Source: Sphingobium fluviale (GTDB lineage Bacteria; Pseudomonadota; Alphaproteobacteria; Sphingomonadales; Sphingomonadaceae). From it: a stretch of DNA of 64,000 bases. A program made the translations under genes and the position numbers. Within the stretch, counting starts at the first letter, position 1, and the number at the start of each line of letters is the position of its first letter. This document shows positions 27,869 to 35,040 of the stretch, one piece after another. The DNA is taken from positions 62,001 through 126,000 of the forward strand of contig NZ_SBKP01000006.1 of NCBI RefSeq assembly GCF_004122115.1. Reading direction: 5' to 3'. Under the pieces are notes generated by a model. It saw only the letters and a list, made by a program, of their open reading frames with translations. It ran no database searches and was not told where the DNA came from.

Positions 27869-28063
27869 TCAGCGCATGGCTTCGTTATGCGTTTTCAGCG
27901 TTTCGGCTTCGGTCACATCAGGCGAATTGAATGCACCGGTAATCCAGATCGCGCTCAGGGTGAGAATGGCGAGGGCAAGCGAGAATGCCAGCACATAGCG
28001 GACGATGTGCGGCGTTTCTCCCGCTCTGGCGTGGTCGGTTGTCTCGTGAATTTGCGGGTCCAT
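27869..28063 (-). CDS. Small single-pass membrane protein
   Basis: A 64-residue protein with a charged N-terminus, one hydrophobic helix (about residues 21-44: VRYVLAFSLALAILTLSAIW) and an acidic tail. The ATG at 28063 has AAAGGA about 8 bases upstream, which supports a real gene. No family recognised. It lies between argG and the PhnA-like gene. Confidence 0.55.
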   Translation of the reverse strand: MDPQIHETTDHARAGETPHIVRYVLAFSLALAILTLSAIWITGAFNSPDVTEAETLKTHNEAMR

Positions 28064-28115
28064 GATGGGCGTCCTTTCCCGCTGTAAACGCGAGGGCAGT
28101 CCATCCGTTCCCGCC

Positions 28116-28148
28116 AGAGCATTTTCAAAATGACCGTCACGCGGTCAT
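28116..28148. repeat. Short palindromic element next to the PhnA-like gene
   Basis: A tag GCATTTTCAAA runs into a perfect 7-bp hairpin ATGACCG / CGGTCAT with a 5-base loop, ending one base before the stop codon of the PhnA-like gene on the minus strand. The same arrangement, with a changed but still paired stem, occurs at 56592-56640. Probably a dispersed REP-like element or an mRNA 3'-end stabiliser. Confidence 0.5.
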
Positions 28149-28457
28149 CTACCGCTTCTTCACAAACTCCGCGCGCAGCACCAGCCCTTTGATGCCGTCA
28201 TAGCGGCAGTCAATCTCCTGCGGGTCGCCGGTGAGGCGAATGGACTTGATCAGCGTGCCGCGCTTCAGCGTCTGCCCCGCGCCCTTCACCGTCAGATCCT
28301 TGATGAGCGTGACCTGATCGCCATCGGCCAGCAAATTGCCCACAGCATCGCGCACCTCAACCGCCTCCGCGCCATCGGATGAGGCCTGCGCATCGGCAGC
28401 GCTGATCCACTCGCCGGTGTCTTCGTCATAGACATAGTCTTCAGGCTCATCGGCCAT
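28149..28457 (-). CDS. PhnA/YjdM-family protein lacking the zinc ribbon
   Basis: A 102-residue protein whose C-terminal two-thirds match the PhnA (YjdM) family: EVRDAVGNLLADGDQVTLIKDL, KGAGQTLKRGTLIKSIRL and EIDCRYDGIKGLVLRAEFVKK. In E. coli YjdM the N-terminus is a four-cysteine zinc ribbon; here it is replaced by an acidic stretch (DYVYDEDTGEWISAAD) without cysteines. The ATG at 28457 has AAGGAA upstream; the open frame extends to 28628 without a better start. Despite the name the family is not known to metabolise phosphonates. Confidence 0.85.
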   Translation of the reverse strand: MADEPEDYVYDEDTGEWISAADAQASSDGAEAVEVRDAVGNLLADGDQVTLIKDLTVKGAGQTLKRGTLIKSIRLTGDPQEIDCRYDGIKGLVLRAEFVKKR

Positions 28458-28551
28458 TATGCAGTTCCTTCGTGTGGGAGTGACATAGGCCTTAGCCGCC
28501 CCTGTGGCATTTTTCACCCCTTGCTTACACATATATTGTATGGGCGGGAGG

Positions 28552-29841
28552 ATGAGCGACCCCGCCCGCGCACAAACGGCCACACGCCCCCCCTGCCCGC
28601 CCTCCGCCGTCAGCCATGGCGTCGGCATGGCCGGGCTGGCCGGGCTGGCGGCATGGACGACGGTGGCATGGCACTATGGCATGGATGGCCCACATGCAGG
28701 GATCGCCGCCGTGCTCGCCTGCGGAGTGCCGATGGTGCTATGGTCTTTGCTTGTCGATAAGGTCCATCGCAACCCCACGACCGGCATAGACTGGCGCGGC
28801 AGCCTGCGCACCAACCGGGAAGCGCTGGACATCTCGATCGTCAAGCTGGCCGGCTTATGGGCGACATGGGCCGTGATTGCGCTGTTTTATGGCACGGCGC
28901 GCTGGTATTGGGAGGGGAACTACAGCTATACCATGGCGCTGTTCCGCTGGTCGGTCATCCCGCTGGTGCTGCTGTCCATCCCCTATGTGATCTGGCTGGA
29001 CAGGCGCCTGATCGACCCCAAAGATGGCGCATATGCCTTCGGCCAGTGGATCATCGGCGGGCGGGCGGGCAAACCGGCAGACGGCGCGATTGGCGATCAC
29101 TTGCGCGCATGGGGCGTGAAGGCGTTCTTTCTTGCCTTCATGCTCTCTATCACGCCCGCAAACTTCGCCGCGGTCATCGGCTGGCGCATGGGCGATCCGC
29201 TATCCGGCCCGGTCGCATGTGTGGCGTTCCTGATCGCCGCCCTGTTCATGATCGACGTCGCCTTCGCGACCATCGGCTATATGCTCACCATGAAGCCGCT
29301 CGACGCGCATATCCGCAGCGCTAACCCTCATGTCGCGGGCTGGGTTGCGGCGCTGATCTGCTATCCGCCGTTCGTGCTGATGGGCGGTGGCGGGCCGTTG
29401 GATTATCATCGCGGCACGGCGGAATGGAGCCACTGGCTCACCGGCCATCCCACGCTGCTGTGGCTGTGGGGTTCCCTGTTGGTGGTGCTCACCGCTATTT
29501 ACGCCTGGGCGACAGTGGCATTCGGGCTGCGCTTTTCCAACCTGACGCATCGCGGCATCCTCACTCATGGGCCGTATCGCTGGAGCCGCCACCCGGCCTA
29601 TCTCTCCAAAAACCTGTTCTGGTGGTGCTCGGTGCTGCCGTTCCTCTCGGTCAACGGCAGCTGGCTGGAGGCGCTGCGCAACTGCACGTTGCTGGGTATT
29701 ACCAGCGCGGTCTATTACTGGCGCGCCAAGACCGAGGAACAGCATCTGAGCGAAGACCCGGATTACCGCGCCTATCATGAATGGATGGGGCGTTATGGCC
29801 CTGTGCCGCGTCTGCTCGGCTGGGTTGCAGGCCGGCGCTGA
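28552..29841 (+). CDS. Isoprenylcysteine-methyltransferase-like membrane protein
   Basis: A roughly 429-residue polytopic membrane protein. The C-terminal part carries the ICMT/PEMT-type motif: HGPYRWSRHPAYLSKNLFWW, then YYWRAKTEEQHLSEDPDYRAY, which binds S-adenosylmethionine in this family. The long N-terminal half has additional helices, unlike the short classical enzymes. The start is uncertain: ATG at 28552 has a GGGAGG immediately before it, while an in-frame ATG at 28540 lies just upstream. Substrate unknown; a membrane lipid or isoprenoid is plausible. Confidence 0.75.
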   Translation: MSDPARAQTATRPPCPPSAVSHGVGMAGLAGLAAWTTVAWHYGMDGPHAGIAAVLACGVPMVLWSLLVDKVHRNPTTGIDWRGSLRTNREALDISIVKLAGLWATWAVIALFYGTARWYWEGNYSYTMALFRWSVIPLVLLSIPYVIWLDRRLIDPKDGAYAFGQWIIGGRAGKPADGAIGDHLRAWGVKAFFLAFMLSITPANFAAVIGWRMGDPLSGPVACVAFLIAALFMIDVAFATIGYMLTMKPLDAHIRSANPHVAGWVAALICYPPFVLMGGGGPLDYHRGTAEWSHWLTGHPTLLWLWGSLLVVLTAIYAWATVAFGLRFSNLTHRGILTHGPYRWSRHPAYLSKNLFWWCSVLPFLSVNGSWLEALRNCTLLGITSAVYYWRAKTEEQHLSEDPDYRAYHEWMGRYGPVPRLLGWVAGRR

Positions 29842-29847
29842 GGTGGA

Positions 29848-30153
29848 TTAGTCCTCCAGCATCGCATTGATCACATGGGCGAGCGCAAAGTCCCGCTCGG
29901 TTATCCCGCCCGCGTCATGCGTCGTCAGCCAGATGTCGAGGCGATTATAGACATTGCTCCATTCGGGATGATGATCCGCCTTTTCCGCCGCCAGCGCGAT
30001 CCGCGTCATCAGCGCGAAGGCAGACGGGAAGTCCTTGAGGCGCAACTGGCGGTGCAGCGCCCCGCGCGCGCCGTCCACCGCCCAGCCCGGCACTTCGCCC
30101 AGCCGCTCGCGCACCTGCGCCTCGCCCAACGCCGCCACCATAGTCCACTCCAT
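29848..30153 (-). CDS. phhB: Pterin-4a-carbinolamine dehydratase
   Basis: A 101-residue enzyme that dehydrates 4a-hydroxytetrahydropterin formed by aromatic amino acid hydroxylases. The signature [21 protein letters not shown] followed by [11 protein letters not shown] is complete. No phenylalanine hydroxylase gene is adjacent. The ATG at 30153 is preceded by a TTG that could also be used. It is convergent with the methyltransferase-like gene and lies just before tRNA-Cys. Confidence 0.93.
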   Translation of the reverse strand: MEWTMVAALGEAQVRERLGEVPGWAVDGARGALHRQLRLKDFPSAFALMTRIALAAEKADHHPEWSNVYNRLDIWLTTHDAGGITERDFALAHVINAMLED

Positions 30154-30247
30154 CAAAAGCTGCCCCCAGCATTAAAGCCCTGATGCCGCGCTTGCGTCCA
30201 GCGACATTTCACGCTAGCAGCCGCCTTCCCGCATTTGACGCGATCGA

Positions 30248-30321
30248 GGCCCGATGGCGGAGTGGTTACGCAGAGGACTGCAAATCCTTGCACGCCGGTT
30301 CGATTCCGGCTCGGGCCTCCA
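30248..30321 (+). tRNA. tRNA-Cys (anticodon GCA)
   Basis: A full cloverleaf of 74 bases including an encoded CCA. The acceptor stem is GGCCCGA with TCGGGCC, the anticodon stem-loop is GAGGA-CTGCAAA-TCCTT giving anticodon GCA, and the T-arm is GCCGG-TTCGATT-CCGGC. Discriminator base T(U) fits Cys. The accessory region begins just downstream of this gene. Confidence 0.95.
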
Positions 30322-30604
30322 GACATCTAGCCAAATTCGGGATAAGAGAGCGCTAACAAGAGAAGCGCGCTGTTTTGGCGTTTTTTAGCGATACTTGGCC
30401 CTTTATGATCTCCGGGCGCCTAAAGTCTGATATTATCTTCCGTGATATTGACCGAGGCATCCACGCTCTTAGTGCGGGCATGAACTTTCGATCTTCGCGT
30501 CCAAGTCATGTATCGCGAAGCTCTCTTGCCTGCCGCACTGGATTGAGTTTCGCCCGGCTGCGGATTCTGTATAACGCGGCTTTTGCACCTTAATCTGATG
30601 GCTC
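30322..30604. other. Intergenic stretch downstream of tRNA-Cys
   Basis: 283 bases of lower GC content than the flanks. A 72-codon open frame at 30375-30593 shows no recognisable family, and its coding character is poor. No integrase remnant or clear direct repeat of the tRNA 3' end was seen. A TATAAC hexamer at about 30571 may be a -10 element for the XdhC-like gene, without a convincing -35. Confidence 0.4.
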
Positions 30605-31435
30605 ATGGACGATATTGACGACGATCACGCGGGTCTAGCCGCTGCTTGCCGGAACGAGGCGGCCCTATGCACAATCGTGAGGATTGATGGCAGCTTTTCA
30701 CGTCGGCTGGGGTCGCAGCTGGCTATCACGCGCGATGGCGATATCATCGGAAGCCTCGCAGACGGATGCCTCGAAAAACAATTGGCTGCCGATATGGCGC
30801 AGTGCCAAAAGCCAACCGTCAAGCGTTATGGCAAGGGCTCGTCTCAAATAGATTTTCGCCTACCCTGCGGCGGCGGGCTCGATATCCTGCTGGATCCGCA
30901 ACCGGACGCTGCGCAGTGCAGGGCAGCGCTGGAGGCACTAGACGCACGCAAGGCCGCTGCGCTCCAACTCGCAACCAATGACCTGCTCGCCGTTCGCCAC
31001 TATATTCCAAGATTGCGCGTGCGCGCCTTCGGCGAGGACCCGGAATTGGCAGCACTGGAAGATCTGGCGAGTGCAAGTGGTATTGTCTTGGAACGGTATG
31101 ACAGGAGCTTGCTATCGCTCGGCCGTGAGCCTGCTATTCCGCCTGCCGATCTGTGGACGGCCCATATTCTTTTATTTCACGATCACGAATGGGAAGCTGC
31201 AATCCTGCGTCAGGCTTTGGCTGGGCCGAGCTTCTATATAGGAGCGCAAGGGGGCGCGAAAGCGCGGTTGGACCGCATCGAGAGACTGGCGCGAGAAGGC
31301 ATCGGCCCTGAAGATTTGGCTCGTATTCGCGGACCTGTGGGGGTCATTCCGTCGTCGCGGACGCCGAGATCGCTTGCCCTGTCGATATTGAGTGAAATTG
31401 TCGGTGCATATGAGCGGTTGCATCCGCATGCCTGA
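30605..31435 (+). CDS. XdhC/PaoD-like molybdenum-cofactor insertion protein
   Basis: A 276-residue XdhC-family protein. The N-terminal domain reads CTIVRIDGSFSRRLGSQLAI with DGCLEKQLAADM, and the C-terminal Rossmann domain ends with FYIGAQGGAKARLDRIERLA. XdhC and PaoD bind the modified molybdenum cofactor and insert it into hydroxylases of the xanthine oxidase family. The XdhC N-terminal SxPR-type motif is present in variant form. It overlaps the next gene by 8 bases. The likely client is the PaoABC-type enzyme at 52.7-56.5 kb. Confidence 0.85.
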   Translation: MDDIDDDHAGLAAACRNEAALCTIVRIDGSFSRRLGSQLAITRDGDIIGSLADGCLEKQLAADMAQCQKPTVKRYGKGSSQIDFRLPCGGGLDILLDPQPDAAQCRAALEALDARKAAALQLATNDLLAVRHYIPRLRVRAFGEDPELAALEDLASASGIVLERYDRSLLSLGREPAIPPADLWTAHILLFHDHEWEAAILRQALAGPSFYIGAQGGAKARLDRIERLAREGIGPEDLARIRGPVGVIPSSRTPRSLALSILSEIVGAYERLHPHA

Positions 31436-32000
31436 TCCGGGGGTTGCGATAGCTCTTCTGGCCGCGGGGCGAGCTGAGCGTTTCGGGGGCGGCAAGCTCG
31501 ATGCCCTGTGCGCGGGAAAGCCATTGGGAGCATGGGCCGCACAGGCGGTTGAAGCCGCGAAATGTGCCTTCCAGCTTGTCGTTGTGCCTACAGCCTGCCC
31601 TGCCTTTGCGAAGGAGCTGAAAGGCTGGAGCCTCGTCACCAATACCGCGCCAGAAGAGGGCATTGCCGGTTCAATCCGCATCGCCGCGACAGCAGCACAG
31701 GGCTTCTCGCGGCTTGTCATCGCACTTGCGGATATGCCCTTGATCAATACGGCACATTTGCGTGCGCTCGCTGCGGCGGATGGCATCGTATTCACGGCCT
31801 ACCCGGATGGCGACCGAGGCGTTCCTGCGGCATTTCCCGCTCGCTGCTTTGGAAGGCTCATTGAGCTGAAGGGCCGTGCAGCCCGGCTCGATTGGGGCGA
31901 AGAAATCACGCTTTTTTCACCGCCTTCGCCACAGTCACTGCTGGACGTGGACACAGCCGATGATCTGACGAGGGCTCAGGCACTGCTCATCGGGGAGTAG
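31428..32000 (+). CDS. MocA-like molybdopterin cytidylyltransferase
   Basis: A 190-residue NTP-transferase of the MobA/MocA type. The start MPDPGVAIALLAAGRAERFGGGKLDAL contains the nucleotide-binding LAAGxxxRFGxxK motif, and LADMPLI and LLDVDTADDL follow. MocA adds CMP to molybdopterin to give the cytosine dinucleotide cofactor used by PaoABC-type enzymes. The ATG at 31428 overlaps the XdhC-like gene. The 3' end overlaps the convergent oxygenase gene by 25 bases. Confidence 0.85.
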   Translation: MPDPGVAIALLAAGRAERFGGGKLDALCAGKPLGAWAAQAVEAAKCAFQLVVVPTACPAFAKELKGWSLVTNTAPEEGIAGSIRIAATAAQGFSRLVIALADMPLINTAHLRALAAADGIVFTAYPDGDRGVPAAFPARCFGRLIELKGRAARLDWGEEITLFSPPSPQSLLDVDTADDLTRAQALLIGE

Positions 32001-33010
32001 CGGGCTGCCTTCGGTCCGAAGCTATCGAGCGGCACAGCATCGCTCAGGACGAGTTCGCCCTGCTCGACCCGCCGCTTGAGATAGGCAAAGGTTTGCGCGG
32101 TCTGATTGAACAAATGCTCGCCACCTTTCAGCGGCGCGTAGCGGGCAACTTCGCCCCTCACGACCGGTGCCACAACATAATCATAGTCGAAGGCGCAAAA
32201 CATCGGGAAGGAATAGCGCTCCTCTGGAACTTTTTTGACCCGATGGCGGGTGGCGAGATAGCGGCCGTTGGAAAGTATCTCCATCATATCGCCGATGTTC
32301 ATGATCATCGTTCCATCCAGCAACGGCACATCAACCCACGCGCCCTTTTTGTCGATCACCTGAAGACCCGGCGCGGTCACGGCCAGCAGGGTGAAACATT
32401 CATAGTCCGTGTGCGCGCCGATGCCGGGCCGGTCTTCCGCACTCGCATCGTGGGGGTAATGGATCATGCGCAGCTGGCTAGGCGGATGGCGCAGATGTGC
32501 GTCGAAGTAATTTTCATCGAGGCCGAAAGCCAGCGCGAAAGCGCGGAATAGCTGACGGCCTATGGCTGCTACATGGGCGTAATACGCCCCTACATCATGG
32601 CGAAATCCCTCCATCTCCGGCCATAGGTTAGGACCCAACAGCGGTCCACGGCCTTCATCCAGCGCGTATTCGCAGTTGATGTCAAAGGCTTCCTTGAGAT
32701 CATAAGTACCACTGCCCAGTTGCTCCTCACCCATAGGCACATAGCCGCTATGATTGACGGAAAGGCCGATGTAACTCTTCATCTTGGTCTCGGCATCGAG
32801 CGCAAAATACGCTTTGGCCCGCGCTAACAAGCGGGTGAAAGGCGCATCGTCGATTTGGGTGCCAGTGAGATACAGAAATCCGGCGTCCATGCAGGCCCGG
32901 TCGAGATCGCGGGCTACAGCCAGCCGATCCTCCAGCAGGCCGCTCTCCAAGCGGGATATGTCGACAACAGGCAAAACGGTCACGCACTCGTCGTAGACGA
33001 TAGAGGTCAT
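31976..33010 (-). CDS. 2-oxoglutarate/Fe(II) oxygenase, isopenicillin-N-synthase family
   Basis: A 344-residue member of the family. The iron ligands are in GIGAHTDYECFTLL (His, Asp) and ATRHRVKK (His), and the 2-oxoglutarate-binding Arg/Ser pair is RYSFPMF. The N-terminal domain (VLPVVDISRL, DAGFLYLTG) is of the DIOX_N type. The substrate is unknown. Family relatives include thymine dioxygenase, ethylene-forming enzyme and homoarginine hydroxylases. It is divergent from a LysR regulator (83 bases between), the usual layout for a regulated catabolic gene. Confidence 0.85.
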   Translation of the reverse strand: MTSIVYDECVTVLPVVDISRLESGLLEDRLAVARDLDRACMDAGFLYLTGTQIDDAPFTRLLARAKAYFALDAETKMKSYIGLSVNHSGYVPMGEEQLGSGTYDLKEAFDINCEYALDEGRGPLLGPNLWPEMEGFRHDVGAYYAHVAAIGRQLFRAFALAFGLDENYFDAHLRHPPSQLRMIHYPHDASAEDRPGIGAHTDYECFTLLAVTAPGLQVIDKKGAWVDVPLLDGTMIMNIGDMMEILSNGRYLATRHRVKKVPEERYSFPMFCAFDYDYVVAPVVRGEVARYAPLKGGEHLFNQTAQTFAYLKRRVEQGELVLSDAVPLDSFGPKAARYSPMSSA

Positions 33011-33093
33011 AACGATAGATACGGAAATTTTATAATTATCATTGATTTGGTCTATGTGTCCGTCATTATAAGCCGAAATCCGGGAGGATCGTA
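33011..33093. promoter_or_regulatory. Divergent promoter between oxygenase and LysR genes
   Basis: This 83-base AT-rich gap must hold promoters for both genes. It contains the palindrome ATAATTAT (33032-33039) within a T-N11-A arrangement compatible with a LysR box, and a GGGAGG ribosome binding site ahead of the LysR gene. Binding is inferred. Confidence 0.4.
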
Positions 33094-34032
33094 ATGAGCG
33101 ACCGTACGCCCCTGATCGACAAGAAATTCGCCAGCCGGGTCGACTGGAACCTGATGCGGACGTTCGTGGACATCGTGCGCGCCGGTGGCATAGGTGCGGC
33201 GGCGCGGCAGCTCAACCGCCAGCAGCCCAGCATCAGCGCCGCGTTGAAACGGCTTGAGGATCAGGTCGGGACGACGCTGTTGCACCGTACCGCCACCGGC
33301 GTAGAGATGACCGCTGCGGGCAAGGCGATGATGTCGCTGTGCGAGGACATGCTCGAATCGGCGCGGATGGTGCCACATCACATCGCGCAGGCGACGAAGC
33401 GGGTCGAGGGCATCGTCCGTATCCAGATTATCTCAGGCCTGTTCTCAGCCGAGTTTGACGAGGCAATTGCCAGTTTTCATCGCCGCAATCCCGCTATCCA
33501 TATTGAGATCCGCGTCTCACCATGGCGGCAGGTGCTGGATGCGCTGGAGCAGGGCGAGGTCGAGATCGGCGTAGGGTATGACAGCAGCGTACGCGGCGGC
33601 CTGATGTATGAGCCGTTGCTGGTGGAGCGGCAGCAGCTCTATTGCTCACGCAGCAATCCCTACTTCGGCTACCGGATCAGTCGACTGGGGGAACTCAAGG
33701 ACCAGGCCTTCGTGCTCACGGGCGACGACGAGATCGAACTCATCACCCACCTGCGGCGGCGCTATCGCCTCGGTACAAGGGTGAGCGGCTTGGCCGAGGA
33801 TATCAACGAGGCGCGGCGGTTGATTGTTCAAGGCGTTGGAATCGGCTTCCTGCCGGTGCTGGCGGCAGAAAGTGATGTCGCCAAAGGGCGGCTTTGGCCT
33901 ATCCTACATGCCGACACCGAGCCCACATACGACATCTTCATGCTCGCCAGGGCCGAGGCCGCCCGTGATACGGCAACGCAGCTTTTCTGGGAGGAGGTTA
34001 TTCGGCGCGTGCGCGCCCAACGCAGGTCATAA
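33094..34032 (+). CDS. LysR-family transcriptional regulator
   Basis: A 312-residue regulator with an N-terminal winged HTH (about residues 18-77: WNLMRTFVDIVRAGGIGAAA, RQLNRQQPSISAALKRLED) and a periplasmic-binding-type effector domain from about residue 105. It most likely controls the divergent 2-oxoglutarate oxygenase gene in response to that enzyme's substrate or product. Confidence 0.92.
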   Translation: MSDRTPLIDKKFASRVDWNLMRTFVDIVRAGGIGAAARQLNRQQPSISAALKRLEDQVGTTLLHRTATGVEMTAAGKAMMSLCEDMLESARMVPHHIAQATKRVEGIVRIQIISGLFSAEFDEAIASFHRRNPAIHIEIRVSPWRQVLDALEQGEVEIGVGYDSSVRGGLMYEPLLVERQQLYCSRSNPYFGYRISRLGELKDQAFVLTGDDEIELITHLRRRYRLGTRVSGLAEDINEARRLIVQGVGIGFLPVLAAESDVAKGRLWPILHADTEPTYDIFMLARAEAARDTATQLFWEEVIRRVRAQRRS

Positions 34033-34119
34033 TATTGATCTATGCCTTTCATCGATAATTTAGCTCTCCTATCATGACGCGCCGCAGCGCAGTGTTAAGG
34101 CACTGAATGGAGCTGCGTC

Positions 34120-35040
34120 ATGGAAACGAGCCTCAAGAACCGGGTCTTCAATTATATCCCTCCCGCGATGATCGCGGCCGTCCTGCTGTTCTGGGCCTAT
34201 GGGCCGGAAGAGCTGCTGGCCAATCCCTGGACGATGATCATCATCTCGCCCCTCATCGTTGTCGTCATACTGCTGTTAGAGCAGATCAATGAGCGACATG
34301 CGGGCTGGCGCATGAATAGACAGGAATTCGTCGCCGATCTCTATTACAACGTCCTGGGTGCGACGCTGATCGCGTGGCTGGTCAAGGCTATGGCCGAAGA
34401 CCCTCTGCTCTCCATCAAGGCGTCGCTCGGCATCACAACCCAGTGGGCAGCCGCGCTGCCGTGGCTGGCGCAGGTCATGCTGGTCGTGACCGTGCATGAA
34501 TTCGGCCAATACTGGATGCATCGGCTGATGCACAATTGGACGCCATTCTGGCTGACCCACGCGCCGCATCACCACATCACCCAGCTCAACGGAAGCAAGG
34601 GCTGGGTCGGTAATCCTATCGAGCTATTCCTCATCAGCCTGAGCGTGATTGCACTGTTTGATCTGAAGGACACTGCAATCTTCGCGGCCTACAGCGTTAC
34701 TGGCGTCATATCGACCTTTGCCCACGCCAACGTCCGGGCCGATCCGCCGATCTGGTACTCCTTCTTCTTCACCACCATCCGCAACCACAGCCTGCATCAC
34801 TCTACGGATTATGAGAGCACCCGTTGCAACTATGGCAACTCGTTGATCCTGCTCGATCGCATATTCGGCACCTATCGCGAGGGGGAAGGTATCCTCGTGG
34901 GGCAGGATGACCGCAGGCGCCTGTCGATCTGGGAGCAGACGGTGTTTCCGTTCCAGCCGCTGATTGACAGGTACAAGGCCCGAAGGGCCAGCGCTGGCCG
35001 CGCGGGTGATGACCAGAACGGACCTGCGGCGACGGCATGA
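34120..35040 (+). CDS. Sterol-desaturase/fatty-acid-hydroxylase family membrane enzyme
   Basis: A 306-residue integral membrane di-iron enzyme with about five helices. The histidine clusters are HEFGQYWMHRLMHNW, THAPHHHITQLN and HSLHHSTDYESTRCNYG. It adds a hydroxyl or double bond to a lipid chain. The substrate is unknown. The stop overlaps the next ATG by 4 bases, so it is translationally coupled to a sulfotransferase. A paralogue lies at 57306-58331. Confidence 0.88.
   Translation: METSLKNRVFNYIPPAMIAAVLLFWAYGPEELLANPWTMIIISPLIVVVILLLEQINERHAGWRMNRQEFVADLYYNVLGATLIAWLVKAMAEDPLLSIKASLGITTQWAAALPWLAQVMLVVTVHEFGQYWMHRLMHNWTPFWLTHAPHHHITQLNGSKGWVGNPIELFLISLSVIALFDLKDTAIFAAYSVTGVISTFAHANVRADPPIWYSFFFTTIRNHSLHHSTDYESTRCNYGNSLILLDRIFGTYREGEGILVGQDDRRRLSIWEQTVFPFQPLIDRYKARRASAGRAGDDQNGPAATA

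Noticed and set aside
30375-30593. A 72-codon open frame downstream of the tRNA
   Set aside because: Start lacks a ribosome binding site, the translation resembles no family, and composition is not gene-like.
30322-30604. Integrase remnant or attachment-site repeat after tRNA-Cys
   Set aside because: No integrase-like translation, and no copy of the tRNA 3' end was noticed near 56.5-58.8 kb.
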